Of a stretch of DNA of 64,000 nt, positions 38,082-50,736 are shown piece after piece; within the stretch, counting starts at the first letter, position 1, and each line of letters opens with the position of its first letter. The notes below the pieces were generated by a model. It was not told where the DNA came from. It did not search any database and worked only from the letters and a program-made list of their open reading frames with translations. This DNA comes from Calcarisporiella thermophila CBS 279.70 (taxonomy: Eukaryota > Calcarisporiellomycota): NCBI RefSeq assembly GCF_041956535.1, contig NW_027192203.1:186001-250000 (forward strand), given 5' to 3'. The translations under genes were made by a program, and so were the position numbers.

Positions 38082-38870
38082 ATGGTTAGTATATCATTCT
38101 CATTATTAAGGCATCCATCCATCCACTGCCACTAGTGGGAACCTATGATACTCCAGATTCATCTTGTGGAGATGGAAGTGCAGGTTTTATTTTTGGAGCT
38201 GGATAGAAGATGCTTATGTTACCAAAACGGATGATAATTTGAGAGGATCGATCGACGTTCTGGAGCGATCTATCGAATTGTCTTAATGTTGCATGATTTT
38301 TGGGCAAACATGTGTAGAAACAACCGTTATTGCTGATAATAATGCTGAACCTATATTTTTTATTTTCACTTACAGACTACCAAGCGCAGGAATAACGGAC
38401 GTAATAAGCACGGTCGCGGTCACGTCAAGCCCGTCCGCTGCTCTAACTGCGCACGCTGCGTGCCCAAAGTACGATTCTTAAATTAATAGAGCCAGAGATC
38501 AACAAAAGAATACTAATGGGGTATATATAGGACAAAGCCATTAAGCGATTCGTCATCCGCAACATGGTTGAGTCTGCTGCCATTCGTGATATCACCGAGG
38601 CCTCAGTCTACCAGGGTATTTTTTATCTCAAATTTGATTTTAATTCCACTCAGGCCGCTTAAAGATATTAATACCAATTCACTTTCTGTAGAGTTTGCCC
38701 TCCCCAAACTCTACGTAAAGACCCACTATTGCGTGTCCTGCGCCATTCACGCTCACATTGTGCGCGTGCGCTCGCGTGAAGGCCGTCGTGACCGTAACCC
38801 TCCTCCCCGTTTCCGCTTCAACAAGGATGGAAAGAAGGTTACCGGAACTGCTCAAAAGAGCTCTGCTTAA
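38082..38870 (+). CDS. RPS26: 40S ribosomal protein eS26
   Basis: Four exons: 38082-38084, 38376-38468, 38531-38615 and 38692-38870; 119 residues. The first coding exon is only the ATG, followed by a 291-nt intron. The protein starts [20 protein letters not shown], then [20 protein letters not shown] and [20 protein letters not shown], with the CxxC zinc knuckles, and [11 protein letters not shown] near the C-terminus. eS26 is a core 40S protein at the mRNA exit channel. Introns placed right after the start codon are common in ribosomal protein genes. The long first intron is several times the usual intron length here. Confidence 0.97.
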
Positions 38871-39226
38871 ATACGTGCATTTGATGAAATTGCTCGTTAT
38901 AATCTTAATAAACTAAATATATTTTACTCATTTCTTTCGTATGTGTTTTTCACTCAATCACATTAAACCTCGTCAAAAATCCCTCCACAAAGAATTCTGA
39001 TATGCCCGAATGGAACATGGAGGGATTTTTCAATATTTTCAAAGATTTTTGACAGTGAAGCAAAACAATATTGCAGAGATAATATTTATTAGATACAATA
39101 GTATTCCGACTTCATCACAACGTCAAAAGGCTTGACTATTTTACTGCTGGGCAGGGCTATAAGGAAAAAGTCATTGGACAATAATTCAGCGTTCTGCTAT
39201 TAGTGTCAGTTGAAAATATTATAATC
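38871..39226. other. Convergent 3' region of two ribosomal protein genes
   Basis: 356 bases between the 3' ends of eS26 and eS10, AT-rich, with 3' UTRs and polyadenylation sequence. No gene seen. Confidence 0.5.
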
Positions 39227-39719
39227 TTACCGGCCACGGCCAAACCCACCACGGAACTCAGGGCGGAAGTCGCCACCAGCACCCTCCTTCTTGCGGTATT
39301 CATCGCGATCCGAACGGGGTCCACGGAATCCTTCGCGGCGGCCCTCCTCGCGTCCGGGGCGAACTCCGGGAGCACGGGTGGTACGCTTGAAGGTGGCGGG
39401 CACGATCTCCGTGGGCAAGTGCAGGTAGTTCCGGATGTACTCAATACCCTCGTTGGTGAGAGTGTAGTAATAGTATTGCCAAGAGAATTGTGTCTTGACG
39501 TAGCCGCGAGAGTTGAGCGATTGCATCGCCTTGATAACCTCAAGATTGGGCACATCGATGTCTTGGTGCTTAGGGGCATTGAAGTCCTTCTTGGCCACAA
39601 GAACTCCCTCTGTAGTAAACAGCTATTAGAATAAGCTCACTTAACAAGCCATCAAAATAGTTAATACCCTTGAAGAGGTTCTCGTAGATGAGCTTCCGGT
39701 TCTGCTTTGAGATGAGCAT
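39227..39719 (-). CDS. RPS10: 40S ribosomal protein eS10
   Basis: Two exons, 39719-39668 and 39609-39227, give 144 residues. The winged-helix core reads [59 protein letters not shown] and [16 protein letters not shown] basic Arg/Gly tail ends in FRGGFGRGR, as in animal and fungal eS10. The protein sits on the 40S head. Just upstream of the ATG (about 39733) there is a TTCTTAG acceptor, so the 5' UTR may be spliced. The stop codon TAA overlaps a GTAAG string that resembles a donor; reading on would add an unrelated tail, so the stop is preferred. Convergent with eS26. Confidence 0.96.
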
Positions 39720-40261
39720 GTTGTAGTGAAATTCTAAGAAAAATGATAAAATGGATTAGAAAAATCGAAAGTCTTGGTAGGAAGAGATGAAATGAAGAGG
39801 AATCCAATACAGAGTAATAGATAGTCTCCATTCTCTGAAGATATCCCAACAATTTATTCATAGCCATCACGTATAAAATGATGATCTACGAAATTCAACT
39901 ATTGTATCTTTTTGTCTTTCATCCAACTCCATCCATCGACCATTTCCATCCATTGTATTTTTCAGCACAATATGATGGATGGATGTTTTCTCAATAGTTG
40001 CGATGGCAGTATAGCGATGCTCACCTTTTGCCTTTGCTGGATATACGCACGGCCGAGGGAAGAGGAGGGATCACTCTCGCAGCCCGACTGGTTTCAAATG
40101 ACTTCGCTCAGGATTAATTGATTACGTCACTAACTATCGTCATGAGTTGTTGACGAATTATTATTTCAATCTTTCACCTTTAGCTTTAAAACTACTTATA
40201 GTATATAAATCTCGATTCGACATTGTTATTCAATTATATTTATTATGATTGAATGATAATT
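39720..40261. other. eS10 promoter region up to the assembly gap
   Basis: Upstream sequence of the minus-strand eS10 gene, with a possible 5' UTR intron and a TTACGTCA site at 40122-40129. Ends at the run of N. No coding exon supported. Confidence 0.45.
40122..40129. promoter_or_regulatory. CRE/ATF-like site upstream of eS10
   Basis: TTACGTCA about 400 bases upstream of the eS10 start codon. Same core as in three other promoter regions in this window. Confidence 0.35.
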
Positions 40262-40923
40262 NNNNNNNNNNNNNNNNNNNNNNNNNNNNNNNNNNNNNNN
40301 NNNNNNNNNNNNNNNNNNNNNNNNNNNNNNNNNNNNNNNNNNNNNNNNNNNNNNNNNNNNNNNNNNNNNNNNNNNNNNNNNNNNNNNNNNNNNNNNNNNN
40401 NNNNNNNNNNNNNNNNNNNNNNNNNNNNNNNNNNNNNNNNNNNNNNNNNNNNNNNNNNNNNNNNNNNNNNNNNNNNNNNNNNNNNNNNNNNNNNNNNNNN
40501 NNNNNNNNNNNNNNNNNNNNNNNNNNNNNNNNNNNNNNNNNNNNNNNNNNNNNNNNNNNNNNNNNNNNNNNNNNNNNNNNNNNNNNNNNNNNNNNNNNNN
40601 NNNNNNNNNNNNNNNNNNNNNNNNNNNNNNNNNNNNNNNNNNNNNNNNNNNNNNNNNNNNNNNNNNNNNNNNNNNNNNNNNNNNNNNNNNNNNNNNNNNN
40701 NNNNNNNNNNNNNNNNNNNNNNNNNNNNNNNNNNNNNNNNNNNNNNNNNNNNNNNNNNNNNNNNNNNNNNNNNNNNNNNNNNNNNNNNNNNNNNNNNNNN
40801 NNNNNNNNNNNNNNNNNNNNNNNNNNNNNNNNNNNNNNNNNNNNNNNNNNNNNNNNNNNNNNNNNNNNNNNNNNNNNNNNNNNNNNNNNNNNNNNNNNNN
40901 NNNNNNNNNNNNNNNNNNNNNNN
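40262..40923. other. Assembly gap (662 N)
   Basis: Run of undetermined bases. It falls in the divergent promoter region between eS10 and the FHA-forkhead gene. The forkhead gene has only 35 known bases before its start codon, so its promoter and any upstream exon are hidden. Confidence 1.
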
Positions 40924-40958
40924 ACTATATAAATATCTAGACCGCTTTTATTTTAATA

Positions 40959-42645
40959 ATGCAGTCGACTGTATCGACTGCCCCTTCTTCTCACCAATCT
41001 CTCCCGCGAATTGCCTCTCTGGATGGTGGCCCTTTGCGAGCATATGCCAAGGTTGAGAGTGACGAATTTTGCTATTACATCCGTACACTCCAAGTTTCAC
41101 TTGGCCGCAAAGCAAAAGCAACAAAGACTGAGGGAGATCAGGAGGTTGATGTTCATCTTGGCACTTCAAAAGCTATCTCACGACAACACGCGCGGCTATT
41201 CTATAATTTTACAACACAGCGCTTTGAACTAACCGTGTTCGGAAAAAATGGAGCATTTGTCAACGAACAATTTGTGGAAAAGGGGGTCACAGTCCCATTG
41301 GAAAACAAGTAAGGGATAGTTAGTACCTCTCCAATTTTCAGTGTTGTAACATCCTCTCTGTTAGAACCAAAATTCAGATTGGCGAAGTTACGTTTGTCTT
41401 TAAACTGCCTCCTCCGGTTCTACCGGAGAGTCAAGTAAAGACTTCGTCTCACTCCACAGAAATCTCTCACCGTAAAGGGAATAAATCATCGGCTCATGTA
41501 GATACCGCCACAGATGCTCCTAAGTACTCTCGTCAACCTATTCAATCCCCCACGGCAACTAGAGCTTTGCAAAATATTGTCGCCACTACTGCCGCTGCCA
41601 CCAACATACCTAGCGCTGTCACAACAAATACAGCTGCAAAACCTACAGGTAGCCCAACGCCTGTAACTCCCAGAGCTGTAACTCCGACACCTAGCTCGAA
41701 TGTATCAACCCCAGTCACAGATAGGTTCGCGAAGCCACCTCTTTCTTATTCCTCTCTAATTGCGCAGGCAATCAATTCGACGCCCAATAAGAAGATAACG
41801 TTAAATGGAATCTACACCTATATTTCGACCAATTACCCTTATTATCAGATGTCGAATAGTGGTTGGCAGGTAAAGCATTTAGTTAATGTCTTTCAAATCA
41901 TAGCATCCGTATTGATCGCGGGTATTATATTTAGAACTCTGTGCGACATAATCTCTCTTTGAATAAGGCTTTTGTCAAAGTAGCCCGCGAGGATCATGAG
42001 CCGGGAAAAGGCGCGTTCTGGGCTATAGCCAGTCATTACAAGGATCAATTTGAAGGTGGCATCTACAAACGTGGCAGGCGCACTCCAAGTGGTACACCCA
42101 AAGGCACTTCTCCTTCGCATCCGCAGTATGGCACCCCCACAAAACAAAAGCCATCCCCGTATGCACCGGAGACTCTCCCTATCCCTGCATCCAACGGCAC
42201 ACTTTCCTCAAAATCTTTAGCTGAAAATAGTAAACAGAAATCCACCAGCGTTTCACTTGACTCTAATAGGCCGCTATCTACCACGTCTGAGCCGAAGAGA
42301 GAGCCAATTGCGTCGACACAGGCCATCATGCAAGCTGCTGCTGAATCCGCAGCTGCTCTTGGCCTTGAGAATGCTGATTTAATCAAAGTAGCCTCGCGAG
42401 CTCAAGAGATTCTGAGACAGTTGGCCGAAGGCACATTCCCGTTGGAGGCTTTTTCCACCCTAAATCTTTCGGCACTTACCTCTGCCCTTGCAAATAACAG
42501 CGCACAAACTTCGAAATCCGCCACTCCAACTACAAATACTCCTAATAATGGAAATGGAGCTGATGCCGCTGGTTCATCTACAGCACCTGATAAGAATGGT
42601 GGTGAAAATAATACAGTTGTGAGTGATGCCTCAAAAACACTGTAG
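40959..42645 (+). CDS. FHA-forkhead transcription factor (Fkh1/2-FOXK type)
   Basis: Exons 40959-41308, 41365-41869 and 41935-42645; 521 residues. An N-terminal FHA domain (about residues 25-145) has [16 protein letters not shown] and NGAFVNEQ motifs, which bind phosphothreonine. The forkhead domain begins at [14 protein letters not shown] (about residue 260) and includes [18 protein letters not shown] and the recognition helix [16 protein letters not shown]. The basic wing is [13 protein letters not shown]. The intron 41870-41934 splits the conserved [10 protein letters not shown] motif exactly. FHA plus forkhead defines yeast Fkh1/Fkh2 (G2/M genes) and animal FOXK. Yeast Fhl1 (ribosomal protein genes) is an alternative, but its forkhead is more divergent. 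The C-terminal part is Ala/Ser/Thr-rich with a helical [19 protein letters not shown] segment. Confidence 0.92.
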
Positions 42646-43108
42646 TACATTTAAATTTACCGCTCTTTATACTTTTTTTCAATCTGTATTTAGTTACCTT
42701 TATTAATTTTCGTTATACTGCGTGCATAATTTAATTATTGTTGATAATTATCCAGTATTGGCCTTTTCATTCTTGGTGTAGTTTTAGTAGTATTCTCGGC
42801 TATCTTAATATTCACTATAGTCATGCTTTAGGGCAATCTCTCTCTTTTTCTTCTAATTATGGAGAGTGGAGAGAGAGATGCGGAAAAATACCCCTTGTAA
42901 TTTTAACACGATTTTGAAATAGTATCTCGTTATTATTAAGAGATTAATGTAACTGACTGCAGAGAGCAGAGATGGTATTATTTAATCTGTTTAAAGCTAG
43001 CTCTTTTAAAGCGTTCGTTTTATTGAACTTAGTGAATGAACCATGGGCCAAAATAGAAGAGCGTCCTTCCATTATTCCAACTAGATGAAGCAAACTGCTC
43101 TTTTCACA
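42646..43108. other. Convergent 3' intergenic region
   Basis: 463 bases between the forkhead and aldo-keto reductase 3' ends, with T-rich tracts near 42668 and 42850. No gene supported. Confidence 0.5.
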
Positions 43109-44320
43109 TTACTCTTCCTTAAAACTCTCCTGCTTTTTCAGCTGTTCTTTATCGTCCCCGAAAATAACCACCGGCCAGTCTTCACCTAAAGGTACACAAT
43201 ATCTAATGTTTCTTGAAGCTAGTTTTGCCAACTCTTGCATATCCGCTTCAGAAAGGATCATGTCTTCGAAGTTGCTCTTGATCCGCTCTGGCGTTACCGA
43301 TTTGGCCAATACTGACACTTCGCGTTGCACGGCCCAGGAAATGAGGATCTGAGCAGGAGTTCTTCCGTTCTTCTTGGCGATTTGTTTCACCACTTCATCG
43401 TCGATAACTCGCTTGATTTTACGCACATTATTTCCAAGAGGGGAGTAAGCTGTGACATGGATGTTGTGCTGGTTGCAGAAGCGCAAAAGATCCTCTTGCA
43501 CCAGATAAGGTTGCATTTCTATTTGATTAACAGCGGGTACGACCTTGGCAGATTTGATGAGGCGCTCGAGATTTTCAACGTTGAAATTGGAGACTCCAAT
43601 AGAGCGTACTTTACCAGTGGCGAGCAGCTTCTCCATGGCAGCCCAAGTGTCACAATAATCGGTGTCATCAATAATCATTTTTCCATCCGGTCTATTGAAA
43701 ATTGAAAAGTCAGATTCAAAAGAACCTGCTTCATACGCTTCAATCCTCTATACCCTTTTGGAAACGGGTCATCGCCAGGCTTGAATGAGACAGGCCAGTG
43801 CATCAAGTAGAGGTCGAGATACTCAACGCCCAAATTGGCAAGAGTTTTCTCGAGCGCCTTTTGCACACGATCAGGGTGATGACTTCAGATAGCTCCACAC
43901 ATTAATATGAATAATATTTACTGGTAAAGAAAGATAAGACTTACTCAGTGTTCCAAAGCTTACTGGTGATAAATATTTGTTCACGAGGAACCTTTTTGGC
44001 CATATTCTTTAGCGCAGCGCCGACTTCTTTTTCGTTTTGATCTAATGGATACAGAAATTTATATGTTACCTTAAGTTTGTCCAATAATCAAGAATACTTA
44101 CATGCATGAGCGCAATCAATGTGGCGATAGCCGACTTCAAGTGCAGTCTCGACGGCATGTTGAACTTCGTGAGGCTAAATAATAACGTAATTAAGCACAC
44201 CTTCAGATTGTTGAAAAAAGAAAAACCAATAAATTTGGAGACCTTCGACAGCCAAGTGCCCAAACCCACTGCGGGGATGGTGTAGCCGGTATTGAGCTTG
44301 AATGTGCGACCAAGAGACAT
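43109..44320 (-). CDS. Aldo-keto reductase
   Basis: Exons 44320-44243, 44174-44102, 44041-43945, 43882-43754 and 43691-43109; 319 residues, the standard length for the family. The catalytic tetrad is complete: Asp in [12 protein letters not shown], Tyr in the same motif, Lys in ITSKLWNT and His in [15 protein letters not shown]-binding signatures are [39 protein letters not shown] and [16 protein letters not shown] (usual form IPKS). The enzyme reduces aldehydes or ketones; the substrate cannot be told from sequence. Fungal relatives include glycerol d-type and xylose reductases. The Tyr codon of the active site is split by the intron 44042-44101. Confidence 0.93.
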
Positions 44321-44591
44321 TGCGAAAACTAATCTTTCAAAGGGAGGAGCTGAACTATTTTTTCGAGAAAAAGAATAAGGAGTAAGGAAGTAAAAGCATG
44401 GGAGAAAATAAATTTATCCCTGAGAAAAATTTCGAGCCCTCGTGCAAGTCCATTTTTTGGAAAAATGAAATACACGGTATACGCGTCCTCTAAGGTTAAG
44501 CATATTTCCGAAATTACACTGTATATTGGGGAAGAGAAGAAGCCAATTTATTATTAGGTTTGAAATCAGAATGAAGCTGCTGGCGTAAACA

Positions 44592-47071
44592 CTAGCTTAA
44601 AAAGTCCTTGGCGTCGAATTTTTCAGTATCATACATAGTCGCAATTAACCGGCGCCCACCGAACCATCTGTGATGCATAATTTCGCGACACCGCTCTGCC
44701 CCTATATAATAGAAAAAAAAGCATATGTGTGCAGCCAAAAAAAAAAAAATCCGTAAGATTATATTCTCCTCCAACTCTTACCTTCTGCATCTTTGTACAC
44801 GGCAAATATGCGCACATCTCCATCTCCCACCGCCCGCCCCATATCCGCACCGCCTAGCTCCTCTTGAAGCTGAGCTTCGCTTGAAATCAGATTGGGAGGC
44901 ACCGAGTATATTAGGACTCGCTCGAGATCCCCATAATTTTGGCACTCTTCTGCAAACTCTTCCTCCAGTGTGTCATCCAACTCTGATACGGGAACTGCGT
45001 TTCGAATTAGAACGACACTCCTTGACTATTAATACAGAATAAGATACGTATTTAATATTCAATGACAGATCTTAGAGCGGTTTTTGTCATAAAGTGATAT
45101 CTATACCTCATTTTTTCTGGCCAATTTTTGCATTATAGCATAGCGCTGTTCACCTTTAATTGATACATTCTCCTCTTTTGCAACTGAATCATCTCCAATG
45201 TGTCCTTGCTTAGCCAGGTTTGCAGATATTCTGGCAGCTGCGCTATGTGCTTTTGCCGTTGCAGCTAAAAGTAAAAAAGTATGAGATTGAATCCCATAGC
45301 CGCTGATTATGCTTACAGATAGACAAGTGAAATTTACCTGGATTACTTGGCGGTATCTCTGAAGAAGGAATAGACCCTATTGGTTGTGCGGGCATATCCT
45401 CCAACGCCTTCATTCCCTGTCCTAGTGGACCTCCTGCAACTGCTTTTCTAACGAGCAATGGTAGTCCAGCCAGTTCAAAATTATTCATAGTTGCCGCTGC
45501 AGTTGTAGATGCTGTTTCGTTTTCAAACTCCACGAATCTATGAATAGTGGAAAAGAGATAAATATAACACAAGGTTAGTGGAAAGTGCCATTCATATAGA
45601 ATCGTAGGGAAAATATTAAAAACCCTTCTTCCAAACACATTGATTCAAATGTGGAATGGGAGTAATAATAAAATAAGATAAAATACAAGAAAGTTAGCCC
45701 ATTCCTCAAATAAATTTTGGAGTTATCATTTCGATATACTATCAGTCCCATTTGCCCAGGCATACACGATATCACTTCGTGACGACCCTTAGATAATAGT
45801 CGAGGAGGAGCAGAGAAAAATAGAAAAATAAAATAAAATAAAACCAGATAAAAGAGAATAACGAAGTTAAATCCAGGAAATCCAAAAGTATGACGCTTGG
45901 TCTGTAGGTTCTATTTTTAAACATTGTAAAATAAAGTAAGAAACTTACCCGTAACCTTTATGCTTTCGAGTTAACAAGTTGGGCTAAACAAAAAATAAAT
46001 TAACATTTGTCAAATAAAGTACGAAGCGTACAGAGGTGGAAACCTACCACAAGGACGCACGCATTTAGCTTGCCGAAGGCTTCAAATATCGTTGATAAAT
46101 GTTCTTCGCCAATGTGCTCATTTACATTGGCTACGTAGATTCGCGTACTTGGTGGTTTGGGGAGTGCTGAAGTGATCCAAAAGAATATATTTAATAAAAC
46201 TAATTAGAAGGTGAGTTAAATAAAAGCTGTTTACCTTCTAAATTGATAGTGTTAAAATTGGTGGGTCTTCCGACTTTAAGTTGTCTACCAATTGAATTCA
46301 TATTAGATATCAATATACAAATAGCAAATTAGTTGTATTGGTAAAAGGTTACCTTCCACCAAGCTCAGCATTATCCATTCTTTCCACCGCCATAGCAGCA
46401 GCTTCCGGAGTTTCGAACTCCATAAAGCAGAAACCTTTGTGTTTGCCAGTACTCGGATCGAGACCCATTACAGTGTCCTTCAAATAATATTTTAAATAGT
46501 TAACACTAACCACAGTTGATGTTGCATACAAGTAAAAGTAATTACTCTAATGGGACCAAATTGTTGAAAAACTGCGCGTAGGTGAGCTTCAGTTAATTCA
46601 AAATTAATGGAGCCAATATAAATGCGGCATAACACAAGATAGGTTCGTATATCCATATTAGCGACTAGTGCTGGATAAGATGCCTTAACGAGATCTGGGA
46701 GATTTAGAGGCGCTTGTGTTCTAGCTTTTAATAACTAGAAACCGAATAATACATAGCGAAGATATTAGAATAGATTTAATGTACAAAAGTTATGCTATAG
46801 TACATACTATTCCCTGTAATTCTCGCGCAAAAATCTTGGCCTTTTCAACATTAGCGCGTTGTTCTTCAGTTAGAGTAAGCATCGGCACTTGCTGCACCCA
46901 TGTTGGGAGTGCTGGATTCGTCGCAGCCTTAGCAAGATTTGCTACAAATCACACGATGTTTAGCCATATTTCCAATCTATGTTAAAATACGCTTGTCTTA
47001 CCCGCTATAGCCGCTGCTGCAGCTACCGGATCAGCGGCTGGCGAAGACGATTGTGACTTTTCAGCGGTCAT
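44592..47071 (-). CDS. PUF60: PUF60-like splicing factor (two RRMs plus UHM)
   Basis: Eleven exons: 47071-47002, 46941-46808, 46734-46546, 46477-46353, 46284-46235, 46166-46048, 45983-45949, 45537-45338, 45264-45107, 45025-44782 and 44701-44592; 477 residues, all in phase. RRM1 reads CRIYIGSINFELTEAHLRAV with RNP1-like KHKGFCFMEFE. RRM2 reads TRIYVANVNEHIGEEHLSTI with KHKGYGFVEFE. The C-terminal domain is a U2AF-homology motif: LIRNAVPVSELDDTLEEEF, ECQNYG, then RWFGGRRLIATMYD, where the RWF replaces the usual RXF and binds ULM tryptophans. PUF60 (Half-pint/FIR) helps U2AF define 3' splice sites and also acts on transcription. One intron (45538-45948) is 411 nt, far above the local norm. The gene is divergent from histone H3 with only 167 bases between starts. 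Confidence 0.95.
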
Positions 47072-47137
47072 TATCGTTAAGTTCATCCAACCGAACTATT
47101 TTCTGGATATATTCCATTAAATGTCGAGAATAAAATA

Positions 47138-47145
47138 TGACGTCA
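47138..47145. promoter_or_regulatory. Palindromic CRE (TGACGTCA) between PUF60 and histone H3
   Basis: Perfect TGACGTCA palindrome in the 167-base divergent spacer, 67 bases upstream of the PUF60 start and 94 upstream of the H3 start. The best match of the CRE/ATF-like sites in this window. Confidence 0.55.
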
Positions 47146-47238
47146 CAAAATCAGCATTAAAAAAATATCACTTTCACTTTATTGATCTCCTTCCTTGATC
47201 CGTTTTCTGTTCTGACAATCAACAATCACTAATTCGTA

Positions 47239-48021
<783 letters not shown>

Positions 48022-48552
48022 TCTGGATGAATGCTGACACAGCTCTAGATAGTGTACTGAATAACAAATTTTTTCTCCATATAACTTACCACCAGTATTA
48101 TTAGTTTAGGTTAGGTTTTGTTCTCTACTTTGTTTCATTAATAAATATCTTATCATTGCTTATTATATGGTATAATCTCATTTCGATACAATTCCGAAAC
48201 TATAAAAATTACTCTTGTTTGATTAAACTTATTGTTCTGTCAATCTTTATATCCTTACGTGTTTTATGTTATATTTCTTGAAGGTTAGGTCTGGTATTAG
48301 CACCACATGTTTAGCTGCTTATCTTCTTCACAAGCACAACTTAATATTGCATTGTATTCGGTCAAATGTATGTCGGAGTTCAAGAGATCATAAAAGCATT
48401 ATAGACTAAGCTTTATCATCCAATCTGCTCTTCACAAAGTGACTGTTTATCATCTTTTATCTTTTTGACTCACTCGAAAAATATAGGCTATATTATATCT
48501 CCCATTCTCTTACACCTATATCCATACTTTTGCTGTCTGCATTTCTAGAAAA
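48022..48552. other. Intergenic region upstream of threonine dehydratase
   Basis: 531 bases with the H3 3' UTR and the next promoter. Contains AGGTTAGGTT at 48108-48117 and AGGTTAGGT at 48282-48290, the reverse complement of the AACCTAACCT element seen near CCDC47. No gene supported. Confidence 0.45.
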
Positions 48553-50411
48553 ATGACTTCCCCATTATCAGAAAGCGTAAATGGCTCCGTTAAAGCTACC
48601 AACAAAGGGAACGCGGATGATAAGTCTACCTCCGTAACCACACGATTGTGCACTTTACCCCCTTCCCCACACTCTGGACCCCGTCAAGAGCAGTTCCCGG
48701 ATTACCTTCGCATGATACTCACTGCTCGTGTTTATGAAATCATCAAGGAAACACCGCTTCAACATGCATATGGTTTATCCAACAAAACCTCTTGCAATGT
48801 ACTTCTTAAACGTGAGGATCTTATGCCCGTGTTTAGTTTCAAAATCAGGGGTGCCTACAACAAAATGGCGCACTTGACAAGTAAAGAACGGGACGCTGGA
48901 GTCATCGCATGTTCTGCTGGTTTGTATCCTCATATTATTTAAATTAATGGCAAGAATATAGTAGTTACTATTGTATACGTGTCTAGGAAACCATGCTCAA
49001 GGAGTCGCAATGGCAGCCAAGCATCTCGGGATCAAATCAACCATTGTTATGCCAATGGGTACTCCTGAAATAAAACATCGTAATGTCTCGCGCTTGGGTG
49101 GACAAGTTGTTCTCCATGGTGCTGATTTTGACGAAGCCAAACGCGAATGTGCAAGGCTTGCCCAAGTACATGGCTACACAGATATTCCGCCATATGACGA
49201 TCCCTACGTGATCGCTGGGCAAGGCACAGTAGGTGTCGAAATATTACGCCAACACAACTTGGACGAAATCGATACCATTTTTGCATGCGTTGGGGGGGGA
49301 GGGCTGCTTGCTGGTGTGGCCGCTTATGTAAAGCGATTATGTCCGAAGATTCGGATTGTAGGTGTGGAAACCTATGATGCAGATGCGATGACAAAAAGTC
49401 TTGAAAAGGGAGAGAGAGTAGTACTGAAAGAGGCAGGATTGTTTGCAGACGGAAAGGCGGTACGTGTAGTGGGCAAAGAGACATTTAGATTGTGCAAGGA
49501 GTTGGTTGATGATATGGTATTGGTGAGCAATGATGAAATATGCGCTGCCATCAAAGATATTTTCGAGGTATTTATACATATAATTCATCCCACATCTCTT
49601 AAATATGCTTCTAACATTGTTTCAATCTCCTAAGGATACCCGTTCCATCTGCGAACCCTCCGGAGCATTATCCGTAGCAGGTCTCAAAAAATACGTATCC
49701 CTTCATCCCCATTTACAGAATCGAACGCATGTTGCGATTCTCTCAGGTGCAAATATGAATTTCTCTCGCCTTCGTTTTGTAGCAGAACGAGCCGAGCTGG
49801 GTGAACAAACCGAAGCTCTCCTCAGCGTGATTATTCCCGAGCAACCGGGTAGTTTCATGAAGCTTTATAAATTGATCTACCCTCGCAATGTCACAGAATT
49901 CTCTTACCGATATTCTGATCCAAAAAACGCGTGGATATACACTTCTTTTGTCGTGAAGGATCGGATGAAAGAGGTGTCGGAGGTACTGGAAGAGCTACAA
50001 CAATATGGAATGACAGGATGGGATATTTCTGAGAACGAAATGGCAAAAAGCCACGGACGATATTTGATCGGGGGAAGAATGAAAGTAGAGCATGAAAGAT
50101 TATTCCGATTTGGTAAGCATCTATTTCTATTAACACAATGTGATAACCTTTTTTTATTGAAATTTTTATTGTTTGCTCTAGAATTTCCTGAACGGCCCGG
50201 CGCACTGAAAAAATTTCTTGAAGGAATGCAGTCAGATTGGAACATTTCACTCTTCCACTACAGAAATCATGGTGCCGACATCGCCAAAGTGCTCGTTGGC
50301 ATTCAAGTGCCGCCGTCTGAAAATGAAGCCTTTAAAGAATTTTTAAAGAAGCTAAACTATTATTATGTTGATGAAACGGATAATATTGTATACAAGATGT
50401 TTTTATCTTAA
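48553..50411 (+). CDS. ILV1: Threonine dehydratase (deaminase), biosynthetic, with two ACT-like domains
   Basis: Exons 48553-48919, 48987-49567, 49635-50112 and 50182-50411; 551 residues. The PLP-binding lysine is in [12 protein letters not shown]. Other catalytic motifs are [10 protein letters not shown] (split by intron 1), the glycine loop [14 protein letters not shown] and [12 protein letters not shown]. After about residue 360 two ACT-like regulatory domains follow, starting at [16 protein letters not shown] and [15 protein letters not shown]. This is the long, isoleucine-inhibited biosynthetic form (IlvA/Ilv1), which makes 2-oxobutanoate from threonine in isoleucine synthesis. The N-terminal 45 residues are Ser/Thr-rich with several Lys. 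Mitochondrial import is expected from the pathway, but the presequence is not strongly typical. Confidence 0.95.
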
Positions 50412-50712
50412 GAAAAGCCTTATGTATAAGAATAATATTATATTTCAATGGGCATTCATCAAACTTCAAAAAACGGAGAAAAAATGAAGTGGATATATCA
50501 CTCATTTTTCTTAGCTTGGAGGCGCAAAAGCCCAACTCAAACTAAGTAAAATATTATCTGCATCCCCTGATAAGTTAATATAATTGTTTCGGAGATAGCA
50601 AAAATAATTTAAAAGTATAAAGATATTCACATTCCGTTGTTTCAAGCTGAAGGTTTTTTCAAACAACGTAAAAGTAGAAAATTATACAAAGAAAACTATG
50701 TAACAAATCTCG
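50412..50712. other. Convergent 3' intergenic region
   Basis: 301 bases between threonine dehydratase and the minus-strand helical-protein gene, AT-rich, with 3' UTRs. No gene seen. Confidence 0.5.
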
Positions 50713-50736
50713 TCACACCTCTCTAGAGGTGTGACG
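50711..50736. repeat. Perfect 12-bp inverted repeat over a stop codon
   Basis: CGTCACACCTCT at 50711-50722 and its exact complement at 50725-50736, with a 2-base loop. The TGA stop of the minus-strand helical-protein gene (50715-50713) lies inside one arm, so the mRNA would end its reading frame in a strong hairpin. Confidence 0.8.

Noticed and set aside
38531-38870. Separate ORF at 38568-38870 as its own gene
   Set aside because: Its second half is exon 4 of eS26; the rest is exon 3 out of frame plus an intron.
39157-39634. Long frames opposite and beside eS10
   Set aside because: They are shadows of the Arg/Gly-rich eS10 coding sequence.
41870-41934. Frame continuing past the forkhead WQ motif
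   Set aside because: Splicing at these sites restores the invariant [10 protein letters not shown] helix, so the read-through frame is intronic.
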